This document shows positions 56,922 to 64,000 of a stretch of DNA of 64,000 bases, one piece after another. Numbering within the stretch: position 1 is the stretch's first letter; each line of letters opens with the position of its first letter. A program made the position numbers and the translations under genes. Source of the stretch: Saccharopolyspora flava (GTDB lineage: Bacteria > Actinomycetota > Actinomycetes > Mycobacteriales > Pseudonocardiaceae); assembly GCF_900116135.1 (NCBI RefSeq), contig NZ_FOZX01000006.1, positions 295,624 to 359,623 of the forward strand, in the 5' to 3' direction. The notes beneath the pieces were generated by a model, which was not told the origin of the DNA, did not search any database, and worked only from the letters and a program-made list of their open reading frames with translations.

Positions 56922-56967
56922 GGATCACTCGGACGGTGGAGGGTGCGGGGGCGGTAGCGTCGGCGAG

Positions 56968-57570
56968 GTGAGCTCCCCGCACTACCGGCCTCCGCAGCAG
57001 GCGCGCAGTCGAGAGTCCCTGCAGAAGGTGCTGACCTCGGCCGAGCACGTGCTGAGCGCGGGAGGGCTCGACGACTTCACGGTGGCGGCGGTCGCCGAGC
57101 ACGCGGGCGTGTCGGTGGGCGCGATCTACCGGCGCTTCCCCGGCAAGGAGCAGCTCCTCGAAGCCGTCAAGGACCAGCTCCTGGAGACGCTGGAAACCGA
57201 TGTGCGCGAGGCGCTTTCGTCCGCGGCACCGGACCTCCGCAGCGTCGTGGTCGCCTTCACCGGCGCGATGGCCGACGCCTTCGCCGGGCACACCCGGGCC
57301 TTCCCGGAGCTGCTCAGCGTCCAGTCGGCGGAAGGCGCCGAGCGCGGCCTGCGCGCTCTCGACGTCGTGCAGCGGGCTTTCGTCGACGCCGCCCGGCCGC
57401 ACCTGGAGCCCGATGCGGGCGACGCGGTGCGCTTCGCCGCGCGGAGCGTCATCGGTGCGTGCGTCCACCGCGCGGCCAGCTGCCAGGCGTGGCCCGACGG
57501 TCTCGGCTGGGACCAGTGGGCCTCCCGAACCGCGGACATGGCCCTGGCCTACTTGGGCGCGGAGGTGTGA
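56968..57570 (+). CDS. TetR-family regulator
   Basis: A 200-residue TetR/AcrR repressor. The N-terminal helix-turn-helix (FTVAAVAEHAGVSVGAIYRRF, PGKEQLLEAV) is canonical. The C-terminal ligand domain is helical and Ala-rich, with a Trp-rich end (WPDGLGWDQWASR). GTG 56968 is used. It diverges from the Wzt-like gene across the 75-nt palindrome and is followed by another palindrome before uppP. Its target is unknown. Confidence 0.9.
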   Translation: MSSPHYRPPQQARSRESLQKVLTSAEHVLSAGGLDDFTVAAVAEHAGVSVGAIYRRFPGKEQLLEAVKDQLLETLETDVREALSSAAPDLRSVVVAFTGAMADAFAGHTRAFPELLSVQSAEGAERGLRALDVVQRAFVDAARPHLEPDAGDAVRFAARSVIGACVHRAASCQAWPDGLGWDQWASRTADMALAYLGAEV

Positions 57571-57574
57571 GAGC

Positions 57575-57644
57575 GGGCGGTTTGGGTCCGAACCGCCCGG
57601 GATCTCGTCCCCGAAACCCCGGGCGATTCGGGCCAAAACCGCCC
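57575..57644. repeat. 70-nt palindromic element between tetR and uppP
   Basis: A GGGCGGTTTGGG-type left arm and its complement match at about 24 of 27 positions, with CCGCCCGGG and CCCGGGCGA blocks facing the loop. It begins 4 bases after the tetR stop and may also serve as its terminator. Confidence 0.65.
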
Positions 57645-57774
57645 CCAGGCGAGCACCTCGATGATCTCCCGCAATCGGACTCGTCGGGTTCGCGCCTGCC
57701 ACCGGGGTGTCGGTAGGCCGATCGGGATCCGCTGGTCCGATACCGTGCGGCTGCCGGTGAGGAGAGGGGACGTC

Positions 57775-58611
57775 GTGGGGTGGTTCGAAGCGATCGTGCT
57801 GGGGCTGGTGCAGGGGCTCACCGAGTTCCTGCCGATCTCCTCCAGCGCGCACGTCCGCGTCGTGGCGGCCTTCGCCGGGTGGGACGACCCGGGGGCGGCG
57901 TTCACCGCGGTCATCCAGATCGGCACCGAGCTCGCGATCGTCGCCTACTTCGCGCGCAAGATCGGCTCGATCCTCGCGAACTGGTTCCGCTCGCTGCGCG
58001 ACCCCGAGCACCGCCACCACCCGGACGCCCGGATGGGGTGGCTGATCATCGTCGGCACCCTCCCGGTCGTGGTGCTCGGCGTGCTGTTCGAGGACGCGAT
58101 CGACTCGGTGTTCCGCGACCTGCGGCTGACCGCCGTCGTGCTGATCGGCTTCGGCCTGCTGCTGGGCTGGGCCGACCGGTTCGGCCGCAAGCAGCGCAGC
58201 CTCGACGACCTGACCGTGCCGCACGGCCTCACCTACGGGTTCGCGCAGGCACTCGCCCTGATCCCCGGTGTTTCCCGCTCGGGCGGCACCACGACCGCCG
58301 GTCTGCTGATGGGCTACCGGCGCGCCGACGCCGCCGAGTACTCGTTCCTGCTGGCCGCCCCGGCGGTGTTCGGTTCCGGTATCTACAAGCTCACCGACAT
58401 CGGTGCCGGGAACGCGCCCGCCTGGGGTCCGACACTGGTGGCGACGGTCGTGTCGTTCGTGGTCGGCTACGCCGTCGTCGCCTGGCTGATGGCCTACATC
58501 AAGCGCGGCACCTTCGTCCCGTTCGTGGTCTACCGGGTGGTGCTGGGCGTCGTGCTGCTGGTGCTGGTGTTCGCGGGCGTCCTGGACCCGGCGGCGGGCC
58601 CGAGCACGTAG
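57775..58611 (+). CDS. uppP: Undecaprenyl-diphosphate phosphatase
   Basis: A 278-residue polytopic membrane phosphatase (BacA/UppP family) that recycles the lipid carrier of wall synthesis. The two active-site regions are GLVQGLTEFLPISSSAHVRV and ALIPGVSRSGGTTT. About eight membrane segments follow the family pattern. GTG 57775 has a GGAGAGGGG site upstream. It can confer bacitracin tolerance in other bacteria. The folP-like gene starts 40 bases downstream, so they may be co-transcribed. Confidence 0.94.
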   Translation: MGWFEAIVLGLVQGLTEFLPISSSAHVRVVAAFAGWDDPGAAFTAVIQIGTELAIVAYFARKIGSILANWFRSLRDPEHRHHPDARMGWLIIVGTLPVVVLGVLFEDAIDSVFRDLRLTAVVLIGFGLLLGWADRFGRKQRSLDDLTVPHGLTYGFAQALALIPGVSRSGGTTTAGLLMGYRRADAAEYSFLLAAPAVFGSGIYKLTDIGAGNAPAWGPTLVATVVSFVVGYAVVAWLMAYIKRGTFVPFVVYRVVLGVVLLVLVFAGVLDPAAGPST

Positions 58612-58651
58612 TCTCGGCTGCGGAGGACGTGCCGCGCGGCGAGGAGACCGG

Positions 58652-59517
58652 ATGCTTGAGCTGGCCTTTCGGGGTCGAACGGTGGTCAGCGATCGCGCTC
58701 TGATCATGGCGATCGTGAACCGCACGCCGGATTCGTTCTACGACCACGGCGCGACCTTCGCCGAGGACCGGGCCCGCGAGGCCATCGCGCACGCCGTCGC
58801 CGAGGGCGCCGACGTCCTCGACATCGGCGGGATCCCGGCGAGCCCCGGCCCGGAGGTCACCGTCGAGGAGGAGCTCGACCGCGTGCTGCCGACGCTGGAG
58901 TGGACGCGGGAGGAGTTCCCCGACCTCGTCATCAGCATCGACACCTACCGGCACGAGGTCGCCGACGTGGTGTGCCGGGCGGGCGCGGACCTGCTCAACG
59001 ACACCTGGCAGGGCTACGACCCGAAGATGCTCGAGGTCGCCGCGAAGTACGGCGCCGGGTACGTCTGCTCGCACACCGGAGGCCTCCAGCCGCGCACCGA
59101 TCCGACCCGCCCGCAGTACGACGACGTCGTCGCGGACGTCATCACCGAGACCACGAGCCTCGCCGAGAAGGCCGTCGCCCTGGGCGTTCCGCGCGAAGGC
59201 GTGCTGATCGATCCCGCGATCGATTTCGGCAAGAACACCTACCAGTCGCTGGAGATCCTCGGTCGGCTGCAGGAGATGATCGACACGGGCTGGCCGGTGC
59301 TGATGGCGATGAGCACAACAAGAACGTCGTCGGCGAGACGCTCGGCGTCGAGCTGGACGACCGGGTGACCGGCACGCTCGCCGCGACCGCCCTGGCGGCG
59401 CAGGCCGGTGCGGCGATGTTCCGCGCGCACCAGGTCCGCGAGACCCGGCACACCCTGGAGATGGTCGCGAGCATCGCCGGCGAGCGGAAGCCGTCGCGCG
59501 TGGTGAGGTACCTGTGA
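58652..59517 (+). pseudogene. Frameshifted dihydropteroate synthase homologue (FolP2-like)
   Basis: The gene reads as a DHPS homologue: IMAIVNRTPDSFYDHG, ADVLDIGGIPASPGPEVT and SIDTYRHEVADVV, as in the FolP2 branch that lacks the usual GGEST and is not known to make pteroate. Frame 1 (58652-59368) is correct up to VLMAMS at about 59314. The C-terminus (KNVVGETLGVELDD, LEMVASIAGERKPSRVV) continues in another frame to 59517. Two extra bases, or one missing, in the AGCACAACAAGAAC stretch explain it. It may be a sequencing error or a real inactivation. The restored stop overlaps the next gene's ATG. Confidence 0.85.
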
Positions 59518-60260
59518 TGCACCGGTTGTGGCCGCCGCACGAGGCGGGAAGCGTGGACCGAGCCGAGCTGGAGCGCCTCTACGGCTATCCGGAGGACCGG
59601 TCCCAGTGGCTCGCGATGAACTTCGTGAGCAGTGTGGACGGCGCGGTCGAGGTCGCGGGGCGCTCGCGCGGCCTGAGCAACGCCGCCGACCGGGAGGTGT
59701 ACCCGCTGGGCAGCAGCCTGGCGGACGTGGTCCTGGTCGGGGCGAGCACCGCGATCATCGAGGAGTTCCGCGGCATCGAGCTGGACGAGCGGCAGACCGA
59801 GCTGCGCGCCCGCCACGGGCTCGCGCCGGTCCCGCGCATCGCGGTCGTCACCTCCGGCCGGTCGCTCCCGCCGGACGCACCGGTGATCACCGAAGCGCAG
59901 GTCCCCACGATCGTGATCACCTGCGATGCGGCCCCGGCGACGCTGCGCGAGGACTGGGAAGCGGCGGGCGCCGAGGTCCTGGTCGCGGGCCACGACTCGG
60001 TCGATTTCGCCGCCGCGACAAGCGCTTTGGCGCAGCGCGGGCTCAAGCGGATGCACTGCGACGGCGGCCCGCGCCTGTTCGGCTCGCTGCTGGAAGCGGG
60101 CGCCGTCGACGAACTCCGCCTCACCCTGTCCCCGATGCTGGTGTCCGGCACGGCCGAACGCATCGCCCACGGCACGGGCATCGACCCGGCCGACCTCACC
60201 CTGGCCTCGGTCCTCGCCCAGGACGACACCCTGATGATCCGCTACCTGATCAACAAGTGA
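59517..60260 (+). CDS. RibD C-terminal-like pyrimidine reductase family protein
   Basis: A 247-residue dihydrofolate-reductase-fold protein of the RibD_C type. Segments are AMNFVSSVDGAVEVAGRSRG, LADVVLVGASTAIIEE, MHCDGGPRLFGSLLEAGAVDE and LRLTLSPML. Genuine RibD reductases act in riboflavin synthesis; stand-alone relatives like this one have uncertain substrates, possibly folate-like pteridines. ATG 59517 overlaps the folP-like stop (TGATG), showing that the upstream frame was once read through. Confidence 0.82.
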   Translation: MHRLWPPHEAGSVDRAELERLYGYPEDRSQWLAMNFVSSVDGAVEVAGRSRGLSNAADREVYPLGSSLADVVLVGASTAIIEEFRGIELDERQTELRARHGLAPVPRIAVVTSGRSLPPDAPVITEAQVPTIVITCDAAPATLREDWEAAGAEVLVAGHDSVDFAAATSALAQRGLKRMHCDGGPRLFGSLLEAGAVDELRLTLSPMLVSGTAERIAHGTGIDPADLTLASVLAQDDTLMIRYLINK

Positions 60261-60396
60261 CGCCGTCCGCGGTCCTCGTCCGGATTCAGGGCGTGCGTCG
60301 GACGGGTTGATCGTTTTTCGGTGCGGGACGGAACCAACGCGTCCCCGGCGCGTCTCAAGGTGCGTGAGACATCAGAAAACAAGGGGGCAATCGCTC

Positions 60397-61113
60397 ATGT
60401 CTTTCCGCACCAAGCTCGCCGTGGCCACCGGTTCCGTCGTGTTGTCCGCGCTCGCGCTGACCGGCTGCTCGGCGGGTGCGCAGCAGCCCGTGGTCGCTCC
60501 CGTTCTCGGACAGGCTTCCGCGAACCAGCCGTCTTCCGGCCCCGCCGTGGGGCACAGCGAAGGCGGCACGATCAGCCACGCCGCTGGTACCGGCGACAAC
60601 AGCGAGTCCGCTGACACCGGCACGAGCAGCACGTCCGCCGGGACCGGCACGAGCAGCGAGGCTGCTGGCACCTACCCCGGCAGCGGGGCCTACGAGAGCG
60701 GCGACGCGGTCGACACCCCTGTCGGTGACATCGATATCCGGGCCGGTCAGCACGGCTCCGAGGAGCGCGTGGTCTTCGACTTCAGCTCGCTTTCCGGGCT
60801 GTCCGGCGGCATCTCGGTGAACAGCCACGAGCTCAACCAGACGGCTCCGGTCTGGGGCGGCTCCGCGGAACCGGTCCAGGGCATGAAGGGCACGAACTTC
60901 CTGCACATCTACCTGAACGCCGCCGACGCAGGCCGGACCACCGCGGGCCCCGAGCTGTTCAACCTGCCGACCGCCAAGAGCGCTGTGGTCAACGACAACT
61001 CGCACGGCACCGCCGAGATGACCATCGGTCTCGACTCCAGTGTGGACTACGAGGTCCTGGTCGAGGGCGAGAAGCTCATCATCAACATGACTCGGGGCCC
61101 GCTCGGCCGGTGA
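60397..61113 (+). CDS. AMIN-like domain lipoprotein
   Basis: A 238-residue lipoprotein. The lipobox is LTGC at about residue 24. A ~75-residue Ser/Thr/Gly-rich low-complexity linker (GTSSTSAGTGTSSEAAGT) follows, then an AMIN-like beta domain (EERVVFDFSSLSG, GTNFLHIYLNAADAG, SHGTAEMTIGLDSSVDYEV). AMIN-type domains bind peptidoglycan or localise envelope enzymes; the function here is unknown. A hairpin terminator follows about 80 bases after the stop. Confidence 0.8.
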   Translation: MSFRTKLAVATGSVVLSALALTGCSAGAQQPVVAPVLGQASANQPSSGPAVGHSEGGTISHAAGTGDNSESADTGTSSTSAGTGTSSEAAGTYPGSGAYESGDAVDTPVGDIDIRAGQHGSEERVVFDFSSLSGLSGGISVNSHELNQTAPVWGGSAEPVQGMKGTNFLHIYLNAADAGRTTAGPELFNLPTAKSAVVNDNSHGTAEMTIGLDSSVDYEVLVEGEKLIINMTRGPLGR

Positions 61114-61195
61114 TCTCAGGCGGAGAGCAGCCGGCCCCGCCACCGAGCTGCCCCGCTCATGCATGGGGGGCGTCATCCGACGCTAGGTATGCCAC

Positions 61196-61230
61196 CAACT
61201 GGCCTCCTCAAACGACGAGGGGGCCAGTTG
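61196..61230 (+). terminator. Terminator-like hairpin after the AMIN-like gene
   Basis: CAACTGGCC with CCTC on the left pairs with GAGG and GGCCAGTTG on the right around a 7-nt loop. Confidence 0.65.
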
Positions 61231-61330
61231 TCGTCACCACTCCGTCCCGCCGACGGCCGACCCCGTGGGGTACGCCCCGGAGGAGTCGCCTTCCACGGCA
61301 AAAGCACGGCGGCGATCTTGAAAAGAAGAA

Positions 61331-61352
61331 CCCCAGGTCGTGTGACCTGGGG
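61331..61352 (-). terminator. Terminator of the tRNA fragment
   Basis: A perfect 9-bp stem (CCCCAGGTC with complement) and a 4-nt loop lie directly downstream of the tRNA 3' end on the minus strand, as at an intact tRNA gene. Confidence 0.75.
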
Positions 61353-61355
61353 TTT

Positions 61356-61395
61356 TGGTGGGCCGCCAGGGGATCGAACCCTGAACCCGCGGATT
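61356..61395 (-). other. tRNA 3'-end fragment, probable attachment site
   Basis: On the minus strand the sequence gives the 3' side of an anticodon stem (TCCGC), the T-arm CAGGG-TTCGATC-CCCTG, acceptor GCGGCCC and ACCA. The matching 5' acceptor strand and D-arm are absent upstream. The retained half fits actinobacterial tRNA-Lys(UUU). Such fragments arise when an integrative element inserts in a tRNA 3' end and keeps the full tRNA at its other end. The isotype is inferred. Confidence 0.72.
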
Positions 61396-61520
61396 GTCGA
61401 TCCATGGTGGACAGTGCTTGTCGTTGCCTGACAAGACCTTTGGTTAGCTGCATAGATGGTGTTTTCGAAGTTCGCCTTGCCTGGCGTCGTTTGCCGTCAT
61501 CTGCGGCTGATTCTTGGCAA

Positions 61521-61853
61521 TTAATCGGCGACTTTTGCCGTCCCTTGCCGTGGTTTGACGGCCTTCGCGGGGACCAGCTGAGTGACCACCAGGCCGGGCC
61601 TGCCGGAGCGGTTCGTCAGCTCGAACGTGGCAAGTGCCCACCAGTCACCGACGCAGGTCTGGTGCCAAGCTAGCAGGACGCCGGGGACGGTTGTGGAGAT
61701 GTCGATGCCGCCCGCTCGTACGCGGAGCGGGGTGCGGCCGCAGCCGATGCCGTGTTGTGGCGGTAGAGCCTGCGTCAGGTGGACCCAGATGGGTTGCGGG
61801 GTGTCCGGCCGTCGCCGTGTGCCCTGCCAGCCATCGCCACCCTCGTTCGCCAC
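61521..61853 (-). CDS. Hypothetical island protein
   Basis: A roughly 110-residue protein with segments such as QPIWVHLTQALPPQHGIGCG, VPGVLLAWHQTCVGDWWALA and TFELTNRSG. The Trp-rich middle reads like real protein rather than noise and resembles short proteins encoded in actinomycete integrative elements, but I cannot name a family. GTG 61853 is chosen with a weak GGAG site. Codon use is less GC-biased than in the core genes. Confidence 0.45.
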   Translation of the reverse strand: MANEGGDGWQGTRRRPDTPQPIWVHLTQALPPQHGIGCGRTPLRVRAGGIDISTTVPGVLLAWHQTCVGDWWALATFELTNRSGRPGLVVTQLVPAKAVKPRQGTAKVAD

Positions 61854-62001
61854 CTGGTGCCCGCTCCGACGTGAAGTTTGGTCGGGTCGGCCAGAGAGGT
61901 GCAGCGACCGACCCGCGCCGAGCCTTCTGGATCTTCCCCATCCTCCCACCCGACACCCCGAGGCTAGAACACGCGTGCGAATGATCGCCAGTTGGCGACC
62001 G

Positions 62002-62535
62002 TCAGTTCCTTTCTGTGCCCGGATTCGGCTTCGCGCGTTGGCGGTACGCGGCCACTTTGTGGCGGTTCAGGCAGGTCGACGAGCAGAAGCGCCGTTTGCC
62101 CGCTGGGGATGCGTCGGCATACGCGTCGACGCACTTGGCGCCATGACACGTTCCGAGGCGGGCCTGTTCATGGTTCAGCAGCCACTGCAAGATGCATGTG
62201 GCCAGGGCTGCGGGGAGCACTTCGGTTCGCGCCTCAACCGTCCAGCACAGACCCGACTCGGACGCGACCGGCAAGGGGCGTGCTGACTGCAAGAGGTCGT
62301 TGAGCTCTTGGAACGCGTGGCCGTCCTGCGCGGAGGAGAACACCTGGAAGGTCGCATTCGCTGTAGCCACGAGGTCGTCAGTATCGGGGATGGGCAGGTG
62401 GCCGGGCCACGCCAGGATCTCGGTTGCGTTGGGGTACGGCGTCTCCAGCTCGTCTGCGGCCGCGCGTGGGAGGTCGGCGTACTCGTTCACGAACTCGACC
62501 ACGCGGGTCATTTCGAGCGCAGGGACAGCAAGCAC
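62002..62535 (-). CDS. CGNR zinc-finger regulator
   Basis: A 177-residue CGNR-type protein. The N-terminal stress-sensing-like helical domain (VVEFVNEYADLPR, FQELNDLLQSARP, LPAALATCILQWL) is followed by the zinc finger: GTCHGAKCVDAYAD, then RRFCSSTCLNRHKVAAYRQR. The family is thought to regulate transcription. Start GTG 62535 lies next to a perfect inverted repeat shared with the divergent LysE-type gene, so it probably controls itself and that exporter. Confidence 0.87.
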   Translation of the reverse strand: MLAVPALEMTRVVEFVNEYADLPRAAADELETPYPNATEILAWPGHLPIPDTDDLVATANATFQVFSSAQDGHAFQELNDLLQSARPLPVASESGLCWTVEARTEVLPAALATCILQWLLNHEQARLGTCHGAKCVDAYADASPAGKRRFCSSTCLNRHKVAAYRQRAKPNPGTERN

Positions 62536-62543
62536 GAAACAGA

Positions 62544-62577
62544 GTGTAACCCTGACATTCTGTTCTTAGGGTTACAC
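62544..62577. promoter_or_regulatory. Inverted repeat operator GTGTAACCCT-N14-AGGGTTACAC
   Basis: Perfect 10-bp arms occupy most of the 44-base gap between the divergent CGNR and LysE genes, where a regulator site is expected. Arm centres are 24 bases apart, about two helical turns. Confidence 0.75.
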
Positions 62578-62579
62578 AG

Positions 62580-63236
62580 ATGGTAACCTCCAAATTCGTG
62601 TCTTCGGGTTACGTATGGGTGGACCTAAGCGTCCTGCCTGCCTTTCTCGCTGCCGTCGTCATCCTTCTGCTGGCACCGGGGCCTGACATGGCCTTCATCG
62701 TCGCCACGGGCTTGAGAGACGGCCGAAAGGGCGCGACGCGAGCCGCCTTCGGCATCACTGCGGGCGTCAGCGTCTACGTGGTTCTCACGGCCCTCGGTCT
62801 CGGCATGTTTCTCGCTGCTGCGCCGGGGGTGGTTGGCGCGATCCAGCTCGGCGGCGCTGTGTACTTGGCGTATCTCGCATGGGCGAGTTGGAGGTCCAGC
62901 GGGTCTGAGCCAGCGGCCACCGCCGTCCCGTCGGCGGATGTGTTTCGGCGGGGGTTCGTGGTAAACATCGCCAACCCGAAGATCATGCTCTTCTTCACTG
63001 CATTTCTGCCGCAGTTCCTCGGCGCTACCAAGGGGAACCCTGTTCTTCAGCTGCTGATGCTGGGTTTGATTCTGCAGCTACTCGGGCTCCTGGCGGATCT
63101 CGCGATCGGTTGCGCGGCGGGCGTGATCCGAGATCGGGTACTGCACCACACGCGAGTCAGGATGCTCTTGGAACGGCTCGCAGCAGGCGTCTACGGTGCG
63201 CTAGCGACCGTCTTGCTGGCCGACACCGTCCGCTAA
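62580..63236 (+). CDS. LysE/RhtB-family amino-acid exporter
   Basis: A roughly 218-residue (or 205 from GTG 62619) inner-membrane exporter with about six spans. The family motif is LLLAPGPDMAFIVATGLRDGRKGA, and NIANPKIMLFFTAFLPQF is the second conserved region. LysE/RhtB proteins expel amino acids or derivatives; the substrate is unknown. It diverges from the CGNR regulator over an inverted repeat. ATG 62580 overlaps the repeat edge and lacks a ribosome site, so the message may be leaderless or start at 62619. Confidence 0.88.
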   Translation: MVTSKFVSSGYVWVDLSVLPAFLAAVVILLLAPGPDMAFIVATGLRDGRKGATRAAFGITAGVSVYVVLTALGLGMFLAAAPGVVGAIQLGGAVYLAYLAWASWRSSGSEPAATAVPSADVFRRGFVVNIANPKIMLFFTAFLPQFLGATKGNPVLQLLMLGLILQLLGLLADLAIGCAAGVIRDRVLHHTRVRMLLERLAAGVYGALATVLLADTVR

Positions 63237-63674
63237 GCGCCCGTGAAGATGGACCAGAAGCCGGTGAGCACCTTCGCGGCCGGCACTTCTGTGCCCTCTG
63301 GAGTGGTAAGGCGACCAGCTCGGCAGCGTGCCCAGCACTGTGCCCTGAGTTTGACCAGGTGAGCGATTGCCTGAGGTGACGGAAACCGCGGTTGAGTTGG
63401 TTTGCTTCGGGCGTGGTCCTGCGGGGCCGCCTGCCACCGCTGGCGTCAGGGTGCGGCTGCCGACCTTTCCGCTTGCGCCCGGTCGCGGTCGGTGGCCTGC
63501 CGGGACCGGTGAGCGCAGCGAGCCGCACGCCCGGCCGGCCAACGACCGCTTGACCGGGCTCGCATACAGGAAGGTCGGCAGCTCCACCCTGGCTCGCATA
63601 CAGCGGCAGGCGGCCCCGCAGGGGCCGCCCTTGATGAAGTAGAGAAAGTTTAAACACGCGGACCAGAACCGAAG
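63237..63674. other. 438-base gap with repeats, no convincing gene
   Basis: The motif GGCTCGCATACAG occurs at 63557-63569 and 63591-63603 (34 apart), followed by a hairpin with 9-bp arms at 63609-63629 (GGCGGCCCC arm). Open frames on both strands look like chance products. It may be island non-coding DNA or a small RNA region. Confidence 0.45.
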
Positions 63675-63726
63675 TGTCCTACTTCGCTTGATGGGTGACA
63701 CGCGGTGTTCAGTTGATGGGTAACAC
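63675..63726 (+). repeat. Tandem IS481-type element ends
   Basis: Two copies of a TGT...TTGATGGGT(G/A)ACAC sequence lie at 63675-63701 and 63706-63726, just left of the transposase gene. One is probably this element's left end; the other may be the end of an older or nested insertion. Confidence 0.6.
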
Positions 63727-63785
63727 TGCCGCCCCCGGTTTGACTTCGGCGCGATGGTTGTTCGTCGCGTGGAGGGCCGGGGCCG

Positions 63786-64000
63786 ATGCTCGTGGAGTTG
63801 AGCGTTGTGGAGCAGCGTTATCACGCGGTCATGGAGGTCCTGTCGGCTGGAGCTCAGGTCACCGAGGTCGCTGAACGGTATGGCGTGTCGCGGAAGACGG
63901 TCCATGCCTGGATTCGCCGCTATCGGGATGAGGGCCTGGCCGGTCTGGAAGATCGATCGCATCGGCCGCGTGCGCATCCGTGGCAGCTGGATGCCGAGAT
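63786..64000 (+). mobile_element. IS481-family transposase, 5' part
   Basis: The first 71 codons from ATG 63786 encode ELSVVEQRYHAVMEVLSAG, then a helix-turn-helix (VTEVAERYGVSRKTVHAWIR) and GLAGLEDRSHRPRAHPWQ, the characteristic N-terminus of IS481-type transposases. The DDE domain lies beyond the window edge, so whether it is intact cannot be judged. Confidence 0.87.

Noticed and set aside
59305..59330. Programmed frameshifting in the folP-like gene
   Set aside because: No slippery heptamer or downstream structure of the usual kind is visible; a simple two-base change is the more economical explanation, so it is reported as a frameshift.
61110..61673. Open frame reading through the tRNA fragment
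   Set aside because: Its ARGSNPEPAD-like segment is the antisense translation of a tRNA 3' end, a common annotation artefact.
63367..63642. 91-residue frame ending in GPPLMK
   Set aside because: It spans a direct repeat and a strong hairpin, has biased Arg/Pro/Gly composition and no recognisable domain.

Overview
The window is high-GC DNA from a filamentous actinomycete, most likely of the Pseudonocardiaceae (Saccharopolyspora-like). The evidence is mycothiol synthase, the orphan nitrogen regulator GlnR, LmeA, DUF3073, an RsiG-type cyclic-di-GMP-dependent anti-sigma factor, two diguanylate cyclase genes, GTG/TTG starts and very high GC codon use. The genus is inferred, not proven.

From about 5.1 to 53.7 kb the core gene order closely parallels M. 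tuberculosis Rv0777-Rv0823: purB, purC, purSQL, purF, purM, DUF3073, YgfZ-like, class IV aminotransferase, nitrobindin-like, sseC, cysA, thioredoxin, lmeA, glnR, mshD, pst genes, phoU, LCP ligase, dus. Region by region: 0-3.8 kb, a zinc-ribbon protein and a heterodimeric ABC exporter with one degenerate ATP site; 3.8-13.8 kb, threonine synthase and purine genes; 14-23.4 kb, an accessory stretch with GH25 lysozyme, a GGDEF-EAL protein, GH15, a type VII-associated protein, a secreted subtilase and a LuxR-type regulator; 23.5-34 kb, purF/purM, methyltransferase, asparaginase, rsiG, YgfZ, Fur and pabC-like genes; 34-42 kb, a sulfur cluster with a cysteine leader peptide, lmeA, glnR and mshD; 42-46.4 kb, a PHO-box-controlled pstSCAB operon; 46.6-54.4 kb, phoU, LCP, a second diguanylate cyclase, dus and sodC; 54.8-61.1 kb, small envelope genes, an isolated Wzt-like ATPase, uppP, a frameshifted folP-like gene and an AMIN-like lipoprotein.

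At about 61.36 kb a tRNA 3'-end fragment (probably tRNA-Lys) followed by its terminator marks a probable attachment site. To its right lie accessory genes: a CGNR regulator divergent from a LysE-type exporter with a perfect inverted repeat between them, then an IS481-type element cut by the window edge.

The most unusual signal is intergenic. At least six different palindromic repeat families occupy gene ends, often between convergent genes. They include a ~168-nt structured element in three full copies plus one partial copy, whose terminal hairpin is kept with a different stem sequence; two arrays of 16-nt palindromes on an exact 24-nt period; three palindromes centred on TTTTCATGAAAA; and a 60-nt palindromic element in two opposite-facing copies. 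Other notable items are the leaderless cysteine leader peptide, RsiG with both cyclic-di-GMP signatures, and the folP frameshift.
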